A stretch of DNA of 64,000 nucleotides from Flavobacteriaceae bacterium. GTDB lineage: Bacteria; Bacteroidota; Bacteroidia; Flavobacteriales; Flavobacteriaceae. A program made the position numbers and the translations under genes. The notes beneath the pieces were generated by a model. The model was given only the letters and a program-made list of their open reading frames with translations. It was not told the DNA's origin and made no database searches. This document shows, piece by piece, positions 27,459 through 36,640 of the stretch. Each line of letters opens with the position of its first letter. Positions within the stretch are counted from its first letter, which is position 1. The stretch covers positions 3,613 through 67,612 of the forward strand of contig JABSPM010000011.1 in NCBI GenBank assembly GCA_013215095.1. The letters run 5' to 3'.

Positions 27459-27819
27459 AACTATATGAAGTTAAAAAAACATCTCATCTTATGAGTGTAA
27501 AACTAATTATTATATTGTACTTACGAAAGAATTATTTCTATATTTGTGAATCATTAAATATGAATATATAGTAAAGACAAATTAGAAAAATAGAATAACG
27601 GAAGCGTTAGATTGTTGTTTAACAAGGGAAATCGGCAAAATTTCAAAACAGTAAAAACAGCAAGTATAATGTTCCCGTCCAGTATGGACGTTGGGATGTA
27701 CTTGTTTACTGTTGGCTTTGCCGAGCCTCCCTGTTGCAAGGTCTGAAACCTCAACGTCTTCTTTTTGATATGTATTTAACTTTCATCTTGGGGTTTGATG
27801 GAGCAAAGCAAATTTCATT
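27459..27819. other. intergenic region with possible structured RNA
   Basis: No gene is seen. The stretch 27660-27770 contains short inverted repeats (CGTCCA-GTA-TGGACG near 27678-27692) and GC-rich blocks unlike the surrounding AT-rich DNA. It also holds the promoter region of the hsd operon (minus) near 27480-27550. Confidence 0.35.
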
Positions 27820-28209
27820 ATGAAAAAAACTATCAAATTTTTTACCGCAATTCTTATCGTATTCTTCGTATTAAGCTGTTCAAGCGACGACGATAACAAT
27901 AGTCAATCTTTATCAGTAGAAATTGTTGGAAACTGGTCAGGTACATTTTCGGGAGAAGATACAGGAACTTGGAATATCAATGTATCAGAATCAGGAGAAG
28001 TAACAGGCACAGGATTTTCAACAACTTTTCAAGAGAACTATATATTTGAAGGTAGCGTAAATTTGGACGGTCAATTAAATGCAACGGTAGGCACTTCAAG
28101 TACAGGAGCTACATTTGTAGGTGTATTAAATACAAATGGTACTGGTTCGGGAACTTGGAACAATTCGGATGCAGATTTAAGTGGTAACTGGGAAGGGAAT
28201 AAAGATTAA
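27820..28209 (+). CDS. small lipoprotein
   Basis: 129 aa. A lipoprotein signal peptide ends at LSCSSDDDNN (Cys20), with the acidic residues after the cysteine that mark surface export in Bacteroidota. The rest is a Gly/Ser/Thr-rich beta domain with repeated GNWSGTFSGEDTGTW-like segments, as in small lipocalin-like proteins. Function unknown. It is followed after 3 bases by a small membrane protein. Confidence 0.75.
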   Translation: MKKTIKFFTAILIVFFVLSCSSDDDNNSQSLSVEIVGNWSGTFSGEDTGTWNINVSESGEVTGTGFSTTFQENYIFEGSVNLDGQLNATVGTSSTGATFVGVLNTNGTGSGTWNNSDADLSGNWEGNKD

Positions 28210-28212
28210 GTT

Positions 28213-28398
28213 ATGAAAAAGGTTTTTAAGACTTTAGCAATGCTTTACCTATTATATAGCCTATTTGCTATTCCTATAAGTTTTACATCAAGTTATCATA
28301 AAACATCAGATGTTATTCATATTCTCTTGTTTTTTGTCACTATTATTTTTGCATTAGCTAGTTGTATGTTGATTTATAAGAATGTTAAACAAGAATAA
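28213..28398 (+). CDS. small two-helix membrane protein
   Basis: 61 aa with two hydrophobic helices (about 6-24 and 34-56). It sits 3 bases after the lipoprotein gene and 3 bases before the next ORF, so it is probably co-transcribed. Not recognised. Confidence 0.5.
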   Translation: MKKVFKTLAMLYLLYSLFAIPISFTSSYHKTSDVIHILLFFVTIIFALASCMLIYKNVKQE

Positions 28399-28401
28399 AA
28401 A

Positions 28402-28753
28402 ATGTTATTTATTGATAGATTGTTGCATAATAATAAGCTGTTAAAAGTCTACCTAGATTTAGAACTGGAGTTTTACGAATTAGACTTTGTAAACCTTAAC
28501 ATTAATTTTGTGTATAACGAGACTGATTTTTATAATAAGGCTGTTAAAGGTATTCCTGCATATTTACAGTTAGAGAAGTCAAGCAAAAAAAGCCTATGAG
28601 TATTTTCCTGATGTGGACTTAACAAGATTACAGAAAAATCAAAGATACGGTATCATAGGGTTTAAGCATTTACGGTCTTTTTCTACAAAAGCTGTTCTAA
28701 CAAAAAGCAGTTTAAGGCTTAGTAGTATTAAGTTTAAAGAACATAAAATATGA
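28402..28753 (+). pseudogene. small unknown gene frameshifted in an A7 run
   Basis: The frame from 28402 ends at 28599 just after a run of seven A (28585-28591). With six A it would continue without a stop as KAYEYFPDVDLTRLQK to 28753, giving about 117 aa. No family is recognised. This is the second gene in the window with the same A7 lesion. Confidence 0.5.
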
Positions 28754-29228
28754 CAGCAATAGCAGAAAATACTATAAAGACCTTGTATGTATGTTTTTTG
28801 AGAAAATTAGAGGACTTAGGGTGTGTATATAAATCTTCCTCCCCTTGCTCAAAAAGAAAATCGGATATTATTTGAGGGGGTGGAGTATGTGATTTTAGCT
28901 TTTAGTAGAAATTTTTCAACTTTTTTTAAACAGACAATGAGAGCTGTTAAGGTACAACCTTAGCAGTTTTTTTGTTGTATAGGGAAAACCTATGCTTTGT
29001 GACATCATATTAAAAAAGACAATTGATTTATCGTAGTAATATAAAGGGATTAGCAAGGTAAGACTAAATTGTCTTTTGGTTTGTATTTGGTAAGTCTGAA
29101 ACTTCTGTTTTGTTTGTGTTTCAACAAAAAACAAATATTTTCGTTACAATTACCGTTACAAATTGGAGTAAATTAGTACAAATAAAAAAGCAACTAACTA
29201 ATAATCAGTTAATTGCTTTTTATTCTTG
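28754..29228. other. right end of the integrative element, no clear gene
   Basis: AT-rich DNA without a credible ORF; the terminator at 29185-29221 and attR follow. Confidence 0.5.
29185..29221 (-). terminator. terminator downstream of tRNA-Arg
   Basis: Hairpin AAAAAGCAA-TAACT/AGTTA-TTGCTTTTT, just past the 3' end of tRNA-Arg on the minus strand. Confidence 0.75.
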
Positions 29229-29248
29229 TGACCTCGGCAGGATTCAAA
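29228..29248 (-). repeat. attR, tRNA-Arg 3' end
   Basis: 21-bp direct repeat of 13934-13954 (one mismatch), overlapping the tRNA 3' end. Confidence 0.85.
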
Positions 29249-29302
29249 CCTGCAACCTCTTGAGCCGTAATCAAGTGCACTATTCAGTTATGCTACGAGG
29301 CC
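29229..29302 (-). tRNA. tRNA-Arg(ACG), integration target
   Basis: Acceptor GGCCTCG/CGAGGTC, anticodon stem CTTGA/TCAAG, loop TTACGGC (anticodon ACG), T arm GCAGG/CCTGC. It reads CGN codons after A34 deamination. The intact gene survives because the element carries its own 3' end. Confidence 0.93.
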
Positions 29303-29376
29303 AATTTTGTGGGTGCAAATATATTTTATTTTCTAATAAAGACAAAGAAAAGCGTAAAAATAATTATTTTTCTCCC

Positions 29377-29892
29377 ATGAATAAATTAGAACCATATATT
29401 AGAGATATACAGGATTTTCCAAAAGAGGGTATCTTATTTAAAGATGTGACGCCTTTGCTTCAAGATGCTAAAGGTCTGGAGTTGTGTTTGCAAGAGCTCA
29501 AAATGCTTTTGAGAATGAGACAAATAGATAAGGTTGTGGGTATGGAGTCTCGTGGGTTTTTATTTGGAACCTTATTAGCAAAAGAATTAAATGCTGGTTT
29601 TGTTTTAGCTAGAAAACCGGGTAAATTACCATATGAAACCATTTCTGAAGCCTACAGTTTGGAGTACGGAGCGGATGCTATAGAGATGCATATAGATGCT
29701 ATTAAAAAAGGTGAGCGGGTGTTAATCCATGATGATGTTTTGGCAACTGGAGGCACAGCAGAGGCTGTTTGTAAGTTGGTTGAACGGCTAGGTGGTGTGA
29801 TTGTGCAATGTAATTTTATTATGGAAATTGGTGTACTTAATGGTAGAGATAAGCTTCAGGGTTATGATGTGAAGTCTGTATTGCAGTACTAG
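29377..29892 (+). CDS. apt: adenine phosphoribosyltransferase
   Basis: 171 aa from the ATG at 29377 (MNKLEPYIRD); the longer open frame upstream runs through the tRNA and is not used. It makes AMP from adenine and PRPP for purine salvage. The type I PRTase PRPP loop VLIHDDVLATGGTAEA (115-130) is clear, with DFPKEGILFKDVTPLL (13-28) and GMESRGFLFG (55-64) as in other Apt proteins. Confidence 0.95.
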   Translation: MNKLEPYIRDIQDFPKEGILFKDVTPLLQDAKGLELCLQELKMLLRMRQIDKVVGMESRGFLFGTLLAKELNAGFVLARKPGKLPYETISEAYSLEYGADAIEMHIDAIKKGERVLIHDDVLATGGTAEAVCKLVERLGGVIVQCNFIMEIGVLNGRDKLQGYDVKSVLQY

Positions 29893-30041
29893 TCTAGGGC
29901 GCGTTTAGTAACGTAAAGACGCCAGCCAAATATGGCTAATTGAAACGTAGTTGCTTTGCTTAAATCTAATCGTTGTTTTGTGTAACTAGGTAGTATGGCT
30001 TTATTGATCTTGGCTAAAATGGTAAATACGCGCTTTTTCAT
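29889..30041 (-). CDS. conserved 50-aa flavobacterial protein
   Basis: 50 aa, start MKKRVFTILAKINKAILPSY, end RLYVTKRALD. The pattern matches my memory of a very short, widely conserved Flavobacteriia ORF that automatic pipelines sometimes label SsrA-binding protein; it is far too short for SmpB, so I assign no function. It converges on apt, overlapping its stop by 4 bases. Confidence 0.7.
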   Translation of the reverse strand: MKKRVFTILAKINKAILPSYTKQRLDLSKATTFQLAIFGWRLYVTKRALD

Positions 30042-30680
30042 GTCTAGGAGTTTCTGGTAACAAAAGTAGCAAAACTTATTCTAGAACTAAGTCTTACAAT
30101 TTTGTTTCTTTCAGATTTATCCAATCGACGTTAGTATGTCGATGATTAGTTGGGTAAGTGCGATCATTTTTTAGGGTTTTAAAAGATTAATAAAATAGTT
30201 CAATTTCGAAATTGTTTTGTCAATATATATATTTAGGAATCTTCCTTGCAAATGATTTAGGTGAAATCGATGAAATTGACTTTACAGTATTAAGTGAAAT
30301 AATAATTATGATTTCGATATTTTGTGACTTACCTTGTTTTATGTTATATTTTGTAATTATTTATCGTCTTTTGTGTTTTAATGTGTAGTTTTTGAAGGCT
30401 GTTTTGTGGTTTAAAAAATATAAATAAGGCTGTTTTGGTATTAGTTTGAGGTGTTTTTTGAGATTTCGTCTTTTAGGTTGGTTTTTTAGTGAAGGCTCGC
30501 ATTACAATATCAATCTTTAAGGATGGTGAAGTGCTGTAATTTGAGGGTAATGTAATAAGGCTTTTTGTGGAAGGTGTTTTTGAAAAATTTTCTTTACCGA
30601 AGGTGTGTGGTGTTTCAGTGCAAAAATACTATAAAATATTTGTTTTTTAGTGATAAAAAGTTTGCTTGTCGCACTGCTAA
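30042..30680. other. intergenic region without recognised gene
   Basis: AT-rich. A short inverted repeat CGAC...GTCG is present near 30126-30143; otherwise nothing is seen. Confidence 0.5.
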
Positions 30681-31075
30681 TTGATGAGGTTTTTGTGTAT
30701 TACACAGATTTTAAATATAGTTAATAACAAAATAACATCATCTAATTTGATAACTATTTTCAGCGAAGTAAATGACCCTAGGCGTGATGTACTGAAACTT
30801 CATAAATTAAATGACACCCTCTTTATCTCAGTGCTTGTAGTGATTTGTAGCGCAGATGATACATGGAAAAAATTGAAGTCTTTGCCATTTCAAAAGAAAA
30901 ATTCCTGAAGACATTCTTAGAATTACCTAATGGCATCCCTAAGCTAAACACACATAGGCTGTATTTGCAGCTATAGACAATCAATGTTTTAAAAACTGCT
31001 TTATAAATTGGGAGATCTTATTTACTCTCGTTTTAAAACTTCAGAAAAGATTAGCTCACTATCTGGTGTGGTAAT
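30681..31075 (+). pseudogene. ISAs1-family transposase remnant
   Basis: The N-terminal region of an ISAs1 (H-repeat-like) transposase is readable: FSEVNDPRRDVLKLHKLNDT, then ICSADDTWKKLKSL. After a shift near 30895 it continues as FLKTFLELPNGIP, and in a further frame AAIDNQCFKNC. The catalytic domain is absent. A dead fragment. Confidence 0.75.
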
Positions 31076-31235
31076 TTGAGTAATTCCTTTTTTATTTCTT
31101 GTTTAGTCATAAGATAAGGATACTAATATAACACCTATTTTAAACTAGAATCTTTCTGATTTTAAAAAAAATCAAAAATAAGCCTAGGCATAAAGCCCGT
31201 CAAGGTGGGTTAGACGCACGGATACAATTTATTAT

Positions 31236-31243
31236 TATCTTTG
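31236..31243 (+). promoter_or_regulatory. -7 promoter box of the YqeY-family gene
   Basis: TATCTTTG followed by C, exact TAnnTTTG match, 23 bases before the ATG at 31267. Confidence 0.55.
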
Positions 31244-31266
31244 CATATAATAAATATATAGAAATA

Positions 31267-31716
31267 ATGAGTTTACAGCAGGAAGTAATGACCGCTATGA
31301 AAGCAGCTATGAAAGCAAAAAATCAAACAGCATTAACGGCTTTGAGAGCGGTGAAGTCTGCAATACTATTAGCACAAACTGAAAATGGAGCTTCTCAAGG
31401 TTTATCGGAAGACCAAGAGTTGAAGTTACTTCAAAAGTTAGTGAAACAACGTAAGGATAGTGCGACTATTTATGAGCAGCAAGATAGAAAGGATTTGGCT
31501 GAGCCTGAATTAGAAGAAGCTAAAGTTATTGAGCAATTTTTGCCAGAAGCTTTAAGTGAAGAAGAGATTGAAAAAATAGTCGTTCTAGCTATAGAGAAAG
31601 TTGGTGCCTCTGGAATGAAAGACATGGGGCAAGTTATGGGGATTGTAAGTAAAGAATTGACTGGACGAGCAGATGGTAAAACCATATCTACTATCGTTAA
31701 AAGTAAGTTGGTGTAA
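31267..31716 (+). CDS. GatB/YqeY domain protein
   Basis: 149 aa, the full length of the YqeY family. The helical N-terminal part (MKAAMKAKNQTALTALRAVKSA) and C-terminal GASGMKDMGQVMGIVSKELTGRADG match the domain shared with the tail of GatB, which helps bind tRNA in the amidotransferase. The free-standing protein's role is not established. It stands alone between a transposase remnant and the exopolysaccharide locus. Confidence 0.92.
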   Translation: MSLQQEVMTAMKAAMKAKNQTALTALRAVKSAILLAQTENGASQGLSEDQELKLLQKLVKQRKDSATIYEQQDRKDLAEPELEEAKVIEQFLPEALSEEEIEKIVVLAIEKVGASGMKDMGQVMGIVSKELTGRADGKTISTIVKSKLV

Positions 31717-32219
31717 CCATACGTATGTATTTGGTCTAATTTAGCCTGTATTATGCATGGGACAATCATGGATCCGTTGTAAAACGATTTATTCAAGTCA
31801 TTTCAAAGGGAAAAAAGGTATAAATAAAGACTACCAAGTATGCGTTTTTTAGGCTAACGTATTTTGTCCATATCGAAGCCATGCTTAATCTATGAAAATA
31901 CCAAACTTTAGGTAAATTGATATCTCCATTTTGAGGTGTTTGCATAATATGAGATTTGTGCTTATCGTGAACACTATTCAGTTTTAAATGGATTAAGTAT
32001 AGATATGCTAGGTTTTGATGGGTATGTTAAGATGTTAGGATGTTAGGATGTTAGGATGGATGTTTCTATGGGGCTATGTTATTTGCATTCAAGGAGTTAT
32101 TTTTTTGCTTAGATGGCCAGAGTATTGGTTTTTGTAAGTAGTGTTTTGTCTTTAAATTGATCTTGTCTAAAAAATAATTCGTAATTTTGGACTTCTAATC
32201 CTAACACATTCTTTTTAGA
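31717..32219. other. intergenic region with a short tandem repeat
   Basis: No gene recognised. It includes four copies of ATGTTAGG (first one ATGTTAAG) at 32024-32055. Confidence 0.6.
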
Positions 32220-32957
32220 ATGAAAAGAATACTTATTACATTCACTGCGTGTTTAGTTGTCATCCAACTTAATGCGCAAAGGGACTATAACGCTATATCT
32301 TTAGATTTGGCTGGTGGATTGAGTATGCCACTTTTTCCACTTACTCAGATAAAGCAATCGGATTATATATTATCCATGCATTTTGATGTGGGCTTAAAAT
32401 ATATGCTTTCGGAGTATTTTGGTTTGCGTGTTAATTTTACGCATGATCATTTTCAGAGTAAATCTCGGAATGATGACTTGCAGTATACTTTTAATAAATA
32501 CAATAGAGTTGCTCTAGAAGGGGTGTATAACATTACTCGCAAGTTAGGAGTTAATTGTAATGAATATTTTAATACACTTGTTTTTATTGGAGGAGGTGTT
32601 ACTTATGCTTTTCCTGGTTCGCTTAAACGATATAATGATACGGGTGTTTTTGCTTTTGGAATTGAGCCAGAAAATAGCTCACGTTATGAGCGTATAGGAA
32701 ATGTAGTGTTAGGCTTAAGACCTCAGGTGCGTTTCTCATCATCCTTGGCACTAAAATTTGATGTAGCTTATGTTCATAATCTAGAACAGCAGTATTTTTT
32801 TAATGGAGAACTTGTGGACGCTAATCGTACAAAAATTAAAGCAGGTTTTTTGAGTCTGGGTATTGGTATTAAGTTCTATATTGGTTTAAATTATGAACAT
32901 GCAGATTGGTTACCGCAAGATGTCGAGTATAAAACTATTTCCCTTAAGCGTAAATAG
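32220..32957 (+). CDS. outer-membrane beta-barrel protein
   Basis: 245 aa. A Sec signal peptide (MKRILITFTACLVVIQLNAQ) is followed by alternating beta strands typical of OmpA-like or OprF-like eight-stranded barrels (LGLRPQVRFSSSLALKFDVAYVHN). It precedes the flippase by 21 bases at the head of the exopolysaccharide cluster. Specific role unknown. Confidence 0.8.
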   Translation: MKRILITFTACLVVIQLNAQRDYNAISLDLAGGLSMPLFPLTQIKQSDYILSMHFDVGLKYMLSEYFGLRVNFTHDHFQSKSRNDDLQYTFNKYNRVALEGVYNITRKLGVNCNEYFNTLVFIGGGVTYAFPGSLKRYNDTGVFAFGIEPENSSRYERIGNVVLGLRPQVRFSSSLALKFDVAYVHNLEQQYFFNGELVDANRTKIKAGFLSLGIGIKFYIGLNYEHADWLPQDVEYKTISLKRK

Positions 32958-32978
32958 TGTAATTTAAAGGAGTAATTT

Positions 32979-34265
32979 TTGAAAAACCTTTCTGAATATT
33001 TGAAAAAAAACTTTATAGTATCTGCAAGTAAAATTGTTGTGACTACTATGGTTACCTTGTTTTTATTGCCATTGGTTATAAAAAAGCTTGGACTAGAATT
33101 GTATGGGGTTATTAGTTTAACGCTAATTTTTAGTGGGGTGTCTTCCATCTTAGACCTAGGTTTGTCTAAAGCTGTAGTAGTTTTAAGTGGAGATGAAGCC
33201 ACTTCTGAAAATAGAGTAGTGTCATCAGCATTATTAATCAATGGAACTATCATAGCATTATTGGTTGTGATTTTTATGGTGTTGCAATTTGCTTCTGTTG
33301 ACGTATTAGGTGAAGATTTAAATATTAACAAAAGTGATAAGTGCTTGGTCTTAATTTCTGGGTTTTTAATGCTAATTTTAATGTTGTTAAATAATCTTTG
33401 CAGGGCTGTATTGGAAGCCAATTATTTGATGCATATTGTGAGTTTAGGTTTAGCGATTTATACACCTTTAATGTATATAATTATTGGTGTTGCTAGTTGT
33501 TTTACACAAGATACAAGCTTTTATATTCTCACACCTTTAGTATTGACAACGTTACTCTTCATTGTTAATGTCTATATTATTGTAAAAAGAACTAAAGTTA
33601 AATTGGTTAAAGTCACTAAAAAAGATGTGCTTTATGTCGGAAAATGTACGCTTGGCTTTTTAAATGTCGGCTTAGTCAATAGTATGGTAATGCCGGTAAT
33701 GCGTTATAGTTTTGTGCTCATGACGGCAAGCGTAGAGTTGTATGCTTTATTCGATTTATCATTTAAAATTGCAATGTTGGCAAATGGACTAATTATTTCT
33801 ATAGCAGCACCAATGTTTGCAGTATTCTCTCAGAAGATAAAGGAACAACCAAAAGAAATGACAAGGATTGCAAATAAAATATTCAAAATATCGTTAGCAT
33901 TATATGGGTTAATTTTGTTGGGATACTTTTTACTAGGAAAATGGATATTGCCGTATTTTAACTTGGGTATACAGAATACAAGGGTCTTATATGAGATTAC
34001 TTTTGTGTTGATTGCAGCTTTAGGAACGGTCGCTGTGGTTGAGGTGTACTACAGATATTTTCTTGGACAGAAGAAACTAACTAAGGCTTTTTTTCTAAAG
34101 CTTTTTGTTCCTCTTGTAGCAGTTGTGTTTTTTTATCTGTTTAAAGGATATGAGCTTATTTTTAGGTTTATTTATGCTTATGGAATGGGCTTGTTTATGA
34201 GTGCTATACTTATTGTGTTGGCATTTTTAAAAGAGGTTAATCTGTTAAAAATAAGGCAAGTATGA
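32979..34265 (+). CDS. Wzx-type polysaccharide flippase
   Basis: 428 aa, starting at TTG (32979). About 12 hydrophobic helices, with the conserved N-terminal shape of MATE/MOP oligosaccharide flippases (FIVSASKIVVTTMVTLFLLP, YGVISLTLIFSGVSSILDLG). It moves lipid-linked repeat units across the inner membrane. Its last codons overlap the polymerase start (ATGA). Confidence 0.85.
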   Translation: MKNLSEYLKKNFIVSASKIVVTTMVTLFLLPLVIKKLGLELYGVISLTLIFSGVSSILDLGLSKAVVVLSGDEATSENRVVSSALLINGTIIALLVVIFMVLQFASVDVLGEDLNINKSDKCLVLISGFLMLILMLLNNLCRAVLEANYLMHIVSLGLAIYTPLMYIIIGVASCFTQDTSFYILTPLVLTTLLFIVNVYIIVKRTKVKLVKVTKKDVLYVGKCTLGFLNVGLVNSMVMPVMRYSFVLMTASVELYALFDLSFKIAMLANGLIISIAAPMFAVFSQKIKEQPKEMTRIANKIFKISLALYGLILLGYFLLGKWILPYFNLGIQNTRVLYEITFVLIAALGTVAVVEVYYRYFLGQKKLTKAFFLKLFVPLVAVVFFYLFKGYELIFRFIYAYGMGLFMSAILIVLAFLKEVNLLKIRQV

Positions 34266-35554
34266 TAGGGGTGTTGTTAGTGTTTTATGTTGTAGCTTTT
34301 GTCCTTGGAATAAAAAGACCAACGGCTTTCGTTATTTTTTATGTTTTGGCCTCAACAAAGTTTCTAGGTTTTTTGGATCCGTCGACATTTATTTTTTCGG
34401 GTTTAGAATTAGGGTATTTTGGACTCAATCTCATTGCATTGCTTTGTGCTTTTTTTTCAAAAAAGTGGTTTTTGGTGCCAAGAGTACTTTTTGCCTACAT
34501 CTTTCTCATTGTGCTTATTTTGTTACATGGTATATTAAAACCAGTTATGGACTATAATTCCTCATTGATACAAGCTATTATGGCAAGTAAAGAAATTTGG
34601 TACTACTTTCTGTTTTTCTATTTAGTTGTTTATAGAGATGATATAAACGATGAAGAACTCTTTAAAGGAATAAAAACGATTGGAGTATATCTTAGTTTAG
34701 TGTATGTTATAGGATATTTTATTCCAGTTATACGTCCGCCACTATACGATAATGTAACCTATATAAGAACCTTTTTTCCAACCTATATTAGTTTGGCTCT
34801 CTTTTTTTATGCGATACGATTAAAGTTTTCAAATAGCAGAAACTTATATGACAGAGTGGTAGTAGTAATTTTGTTTCTAGGCTTGTTTTTTGCTGCGCAT
34901 TTGAGCTTAACTATAATGACGCTAGCAGGATTTGTACTCTATAAATATGTCTATAATATAAAATTGAATGTTGATAGATATTCGGTAAAGAAATTTGCCT
35001 TTGTGGTTTTTGTAGGTGTTTGTATGACAATTATATTTTTTGAGGGGTTTTATGATGCGGCAAAACTGAATATCGATCAAATTATATCAGGAGAAGACAA
35101 TGCGTTGTCATCGAGAGATGTATATAATGCGTTTCGTTGGGAAGTTATAGAGCGAAGTAAAAGTTTTGGACATGGTTTTATTCATCAATCTTCAAATTTG
35201 ATGAAAACGGTGAGCACAGTAGGAAACAACCGTTTTATGGAACGTTTAACTGTAATTGACTCTGGTTATGTAGATATGTTCCTAAAGTTTGGTTATATAG
35301 GAACGGCTATCATTTTATTAGTAATGAGCCGATATTACCTTCTTGGTTTTGTGAAAAAACACAAAAACCCATTAAGTTTAGCAATGTCCATCTATTTAGC
35401 CCAATATTATTTTATCAATTATACATGGTCTGTATATACATTTGCTCATGGTATTATACCAGGAGTTATTGCATTGTATTTATTGGCTAAAAATTTACAA
35501 TCTTGGGAGGTCATAAAATCCGAAGTTCGAACGCAACAAATCAATGGTATATGA
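34262..35554 (+). CDS. Wzy-type O-antigen/exopolysaccharide polymerase
   Basis: 430 aa with 10-12 transmembrane helices and a large extracytoplasmic loop (ISGEDNALSSRDVYNAFRWE) characteristic of Wzy/O-antigen ligase-like proteins. It polymerises flipped repeat units in the periplasm. Assignment rests on topology and position between Wzx and glycosyltransferases, because the family is poorly conserved. Confidence 0.75.
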   Translation: MIGVLLVFYVVAFVLGIKRPTAFVIFYVLASTKFLGFLDPSTFIFSGLELGYFGLNLIALLCAFFSKKWFLVPRVLFAYIFLIVLILLHGILKPVMDYNSSLIQAIMASKEIWYYFLFFYLVVYRDDINDEELFKGIKTIGVYLSLVYVIGYFIPVIRPPLYDNVTYIRTFFPTYISLALFFYAIRLKFSNSRNLYDRVVVVILFLGLFFAAHLSLTIMTLAGFVLYKYVYNIKLNVDRYSVKKFAFVVFVGVCMTIIFFEGFYDAAKLNIDQIISGEDNALSSRDVYNAFRWEVIERSKSFGHGFIHQSSNLMKTVSTVGNNRFMERLTVIDSGYVDMFLKFGYIGTAIILLVMSRYYLLGFVKKHKNPLSLAMSIYLAQYYFINYTWSVYTFAHGIIPGVIALYLLAKNLQSWEVIKSEVRTQQINGI

Positions 35555-36633
35555 GTGCAAAAGTATTGATAGTATTACCATCATATAACCTTTATGGTGG
35601 AACACCTAAAAAAACATTAGATTTAATTAAGTTTTCTAAACATCATTGTTTTGTCTATGTGTGGACCAATTCTTATGCCGAAGAATTTAAGCCCTTGTTT
35701 TTAGATACCAAGGCGACCATTGTTGAAGGGAATTATGGTAGGAACCTATTGAAACACATTTCTGCTATTATTAAAATAATAGATGCACATAAAATTCAAA
35801 TTATACATTCTCAATTTTTCTTTGGAGAACTCCTCTTAGGTATTGTAAAAATACTTCGACCGAAACTTAAAGTTTTAATTGCTTTCGTTGGGTCATTGTC
35901 ACCAGCAGGATACAGAAAATTAATTCTCAAACAGGTCTATAAAAGGGCAGATGCTTTTGTTTACATCTCTAATTATGTAAAAAGAGAAAAAATTAATGTA
36001 TTTCCAGTTTTGGAGAGAAAGAATGGATATGTCATATATAACGGAACTAAAAATCCAATTGCTGACCTTTATCTGGACGTGTCTAAAGAAAAAACGTTTA
36101 TCTTTCTTGCGGTCTCTGGGCTTACCGTTATTAAAAATATTCAAGTGATTATAGATGCGGTTAAGGTCCTTAGAAAGCAAGGTCAAGATAATATAAAAGT
36201 TCTTGTGGCTGGGGATGGACCTTTGATGACGCATTTTCAGTCAGAAATAGAAACCTACAAATTAGAACCATATATAGAATTATTAGGTTATCAAAAAGAC
36301 GTTGGTAAACTCCTATTATCAGCCGATGCATTTTTGCATCCTTGTTATGTAGAAGGTTTTGGAATTGCGGTTGCAGAAGCTATGATGGCTGAAAAACCAA
36401 TTGTTGGAGCCAATACTGGGGCACTGCCAGAGTTACTTGAAAATAAAGTGACAGGACTAACGGTAGATCCTTTTGATGCAAATCAATGGGCTAGTGCTAT
36501 GTTGCAATTAGTCATGGATAAGCCGCTAGCTATGACCCTTGGAAAGAATGCTAAAGCCTATGCAAAACGAGTCTTTTCCGTTGATGCTTATGTTAAGAAC
36601 TATGATAATCTATATAAAACCTTATTGAAATAA
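35551..36633 (+). CDS. GT4 glycosyltransferase
   Basis: About 360 aa from the ATG at 35551 (MSAKVLIVLPSYNLYGG), overlapping the polymerase stop by 4 bases; an earlier start at 35503 would lie deep in the polymerase gene. GT-B fold: the C-terminal donor site EGFGIAVAEAMMAEKPIVGAN (E-x7-E motif) and VAGDGPLM are clear. It transfers a sugar from a nucleotide donor to the lipid-linked repeat unit. Confidence 0.88.
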   Translation: MSAKVLIVLPSYNLYGGTPKKTLDLIKFSKHHCFVYVWTNSYAEEFKPLFLDTKATIVEGNYGRNLLKHISAIIKIIDAHKIQIIHSQFFFGELLLGIVKILRPKLKVLIAFVGSLSPAGYRKLILKQVYKRADAFVYISNYVKREKINVFPVLERKNGYVIYNGTKNPIADLYLDVSKEKTFIFLAVSGLTVIKNIQVIIDAVKVLRKQGQDNIKVLVAGDGPLMTHFQSEIETYKLEPYIELLGYQKDVGKLLLSADAFLHPCYVEGFGIAVAEAMMAEKPIVGANTGALPELLENKVTGLTVDPFDANQWASAMLQLVMDKPLAMTLGKNAKAYAKRVFSVDAYVKNYDNLYKTLLK

Positions 36634-36640
36634 TATATTT

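Larger units (their letters stand above)
13934..29248 (+). mobile_element. integrative element in tRNA-Arg(ACG)
   Basis: About 15.3 kb bounded by 21-bp direct repeats with one mismatch, matching the tRNA 3' end. The integrase lies next to attL and the intact tRNA is restored at the right border. Cargo is an excisionase-like protein, a polymerase-like protein and a type I restriction-modification operon. No conjugation genes are seen, so it is best called a genomic island or mobilisable integrative element. Confidence 0.85.

Noticed and set aside
27560-27790. Retron msr-msd
   Set aside because: No reverse transcriptase gene is present in the island.
29110-29376. N-terminal extension of apt
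   Set aside because: It reads through the tRNA-Arg gene; the ATG at 29377 gives the normal Apt length.
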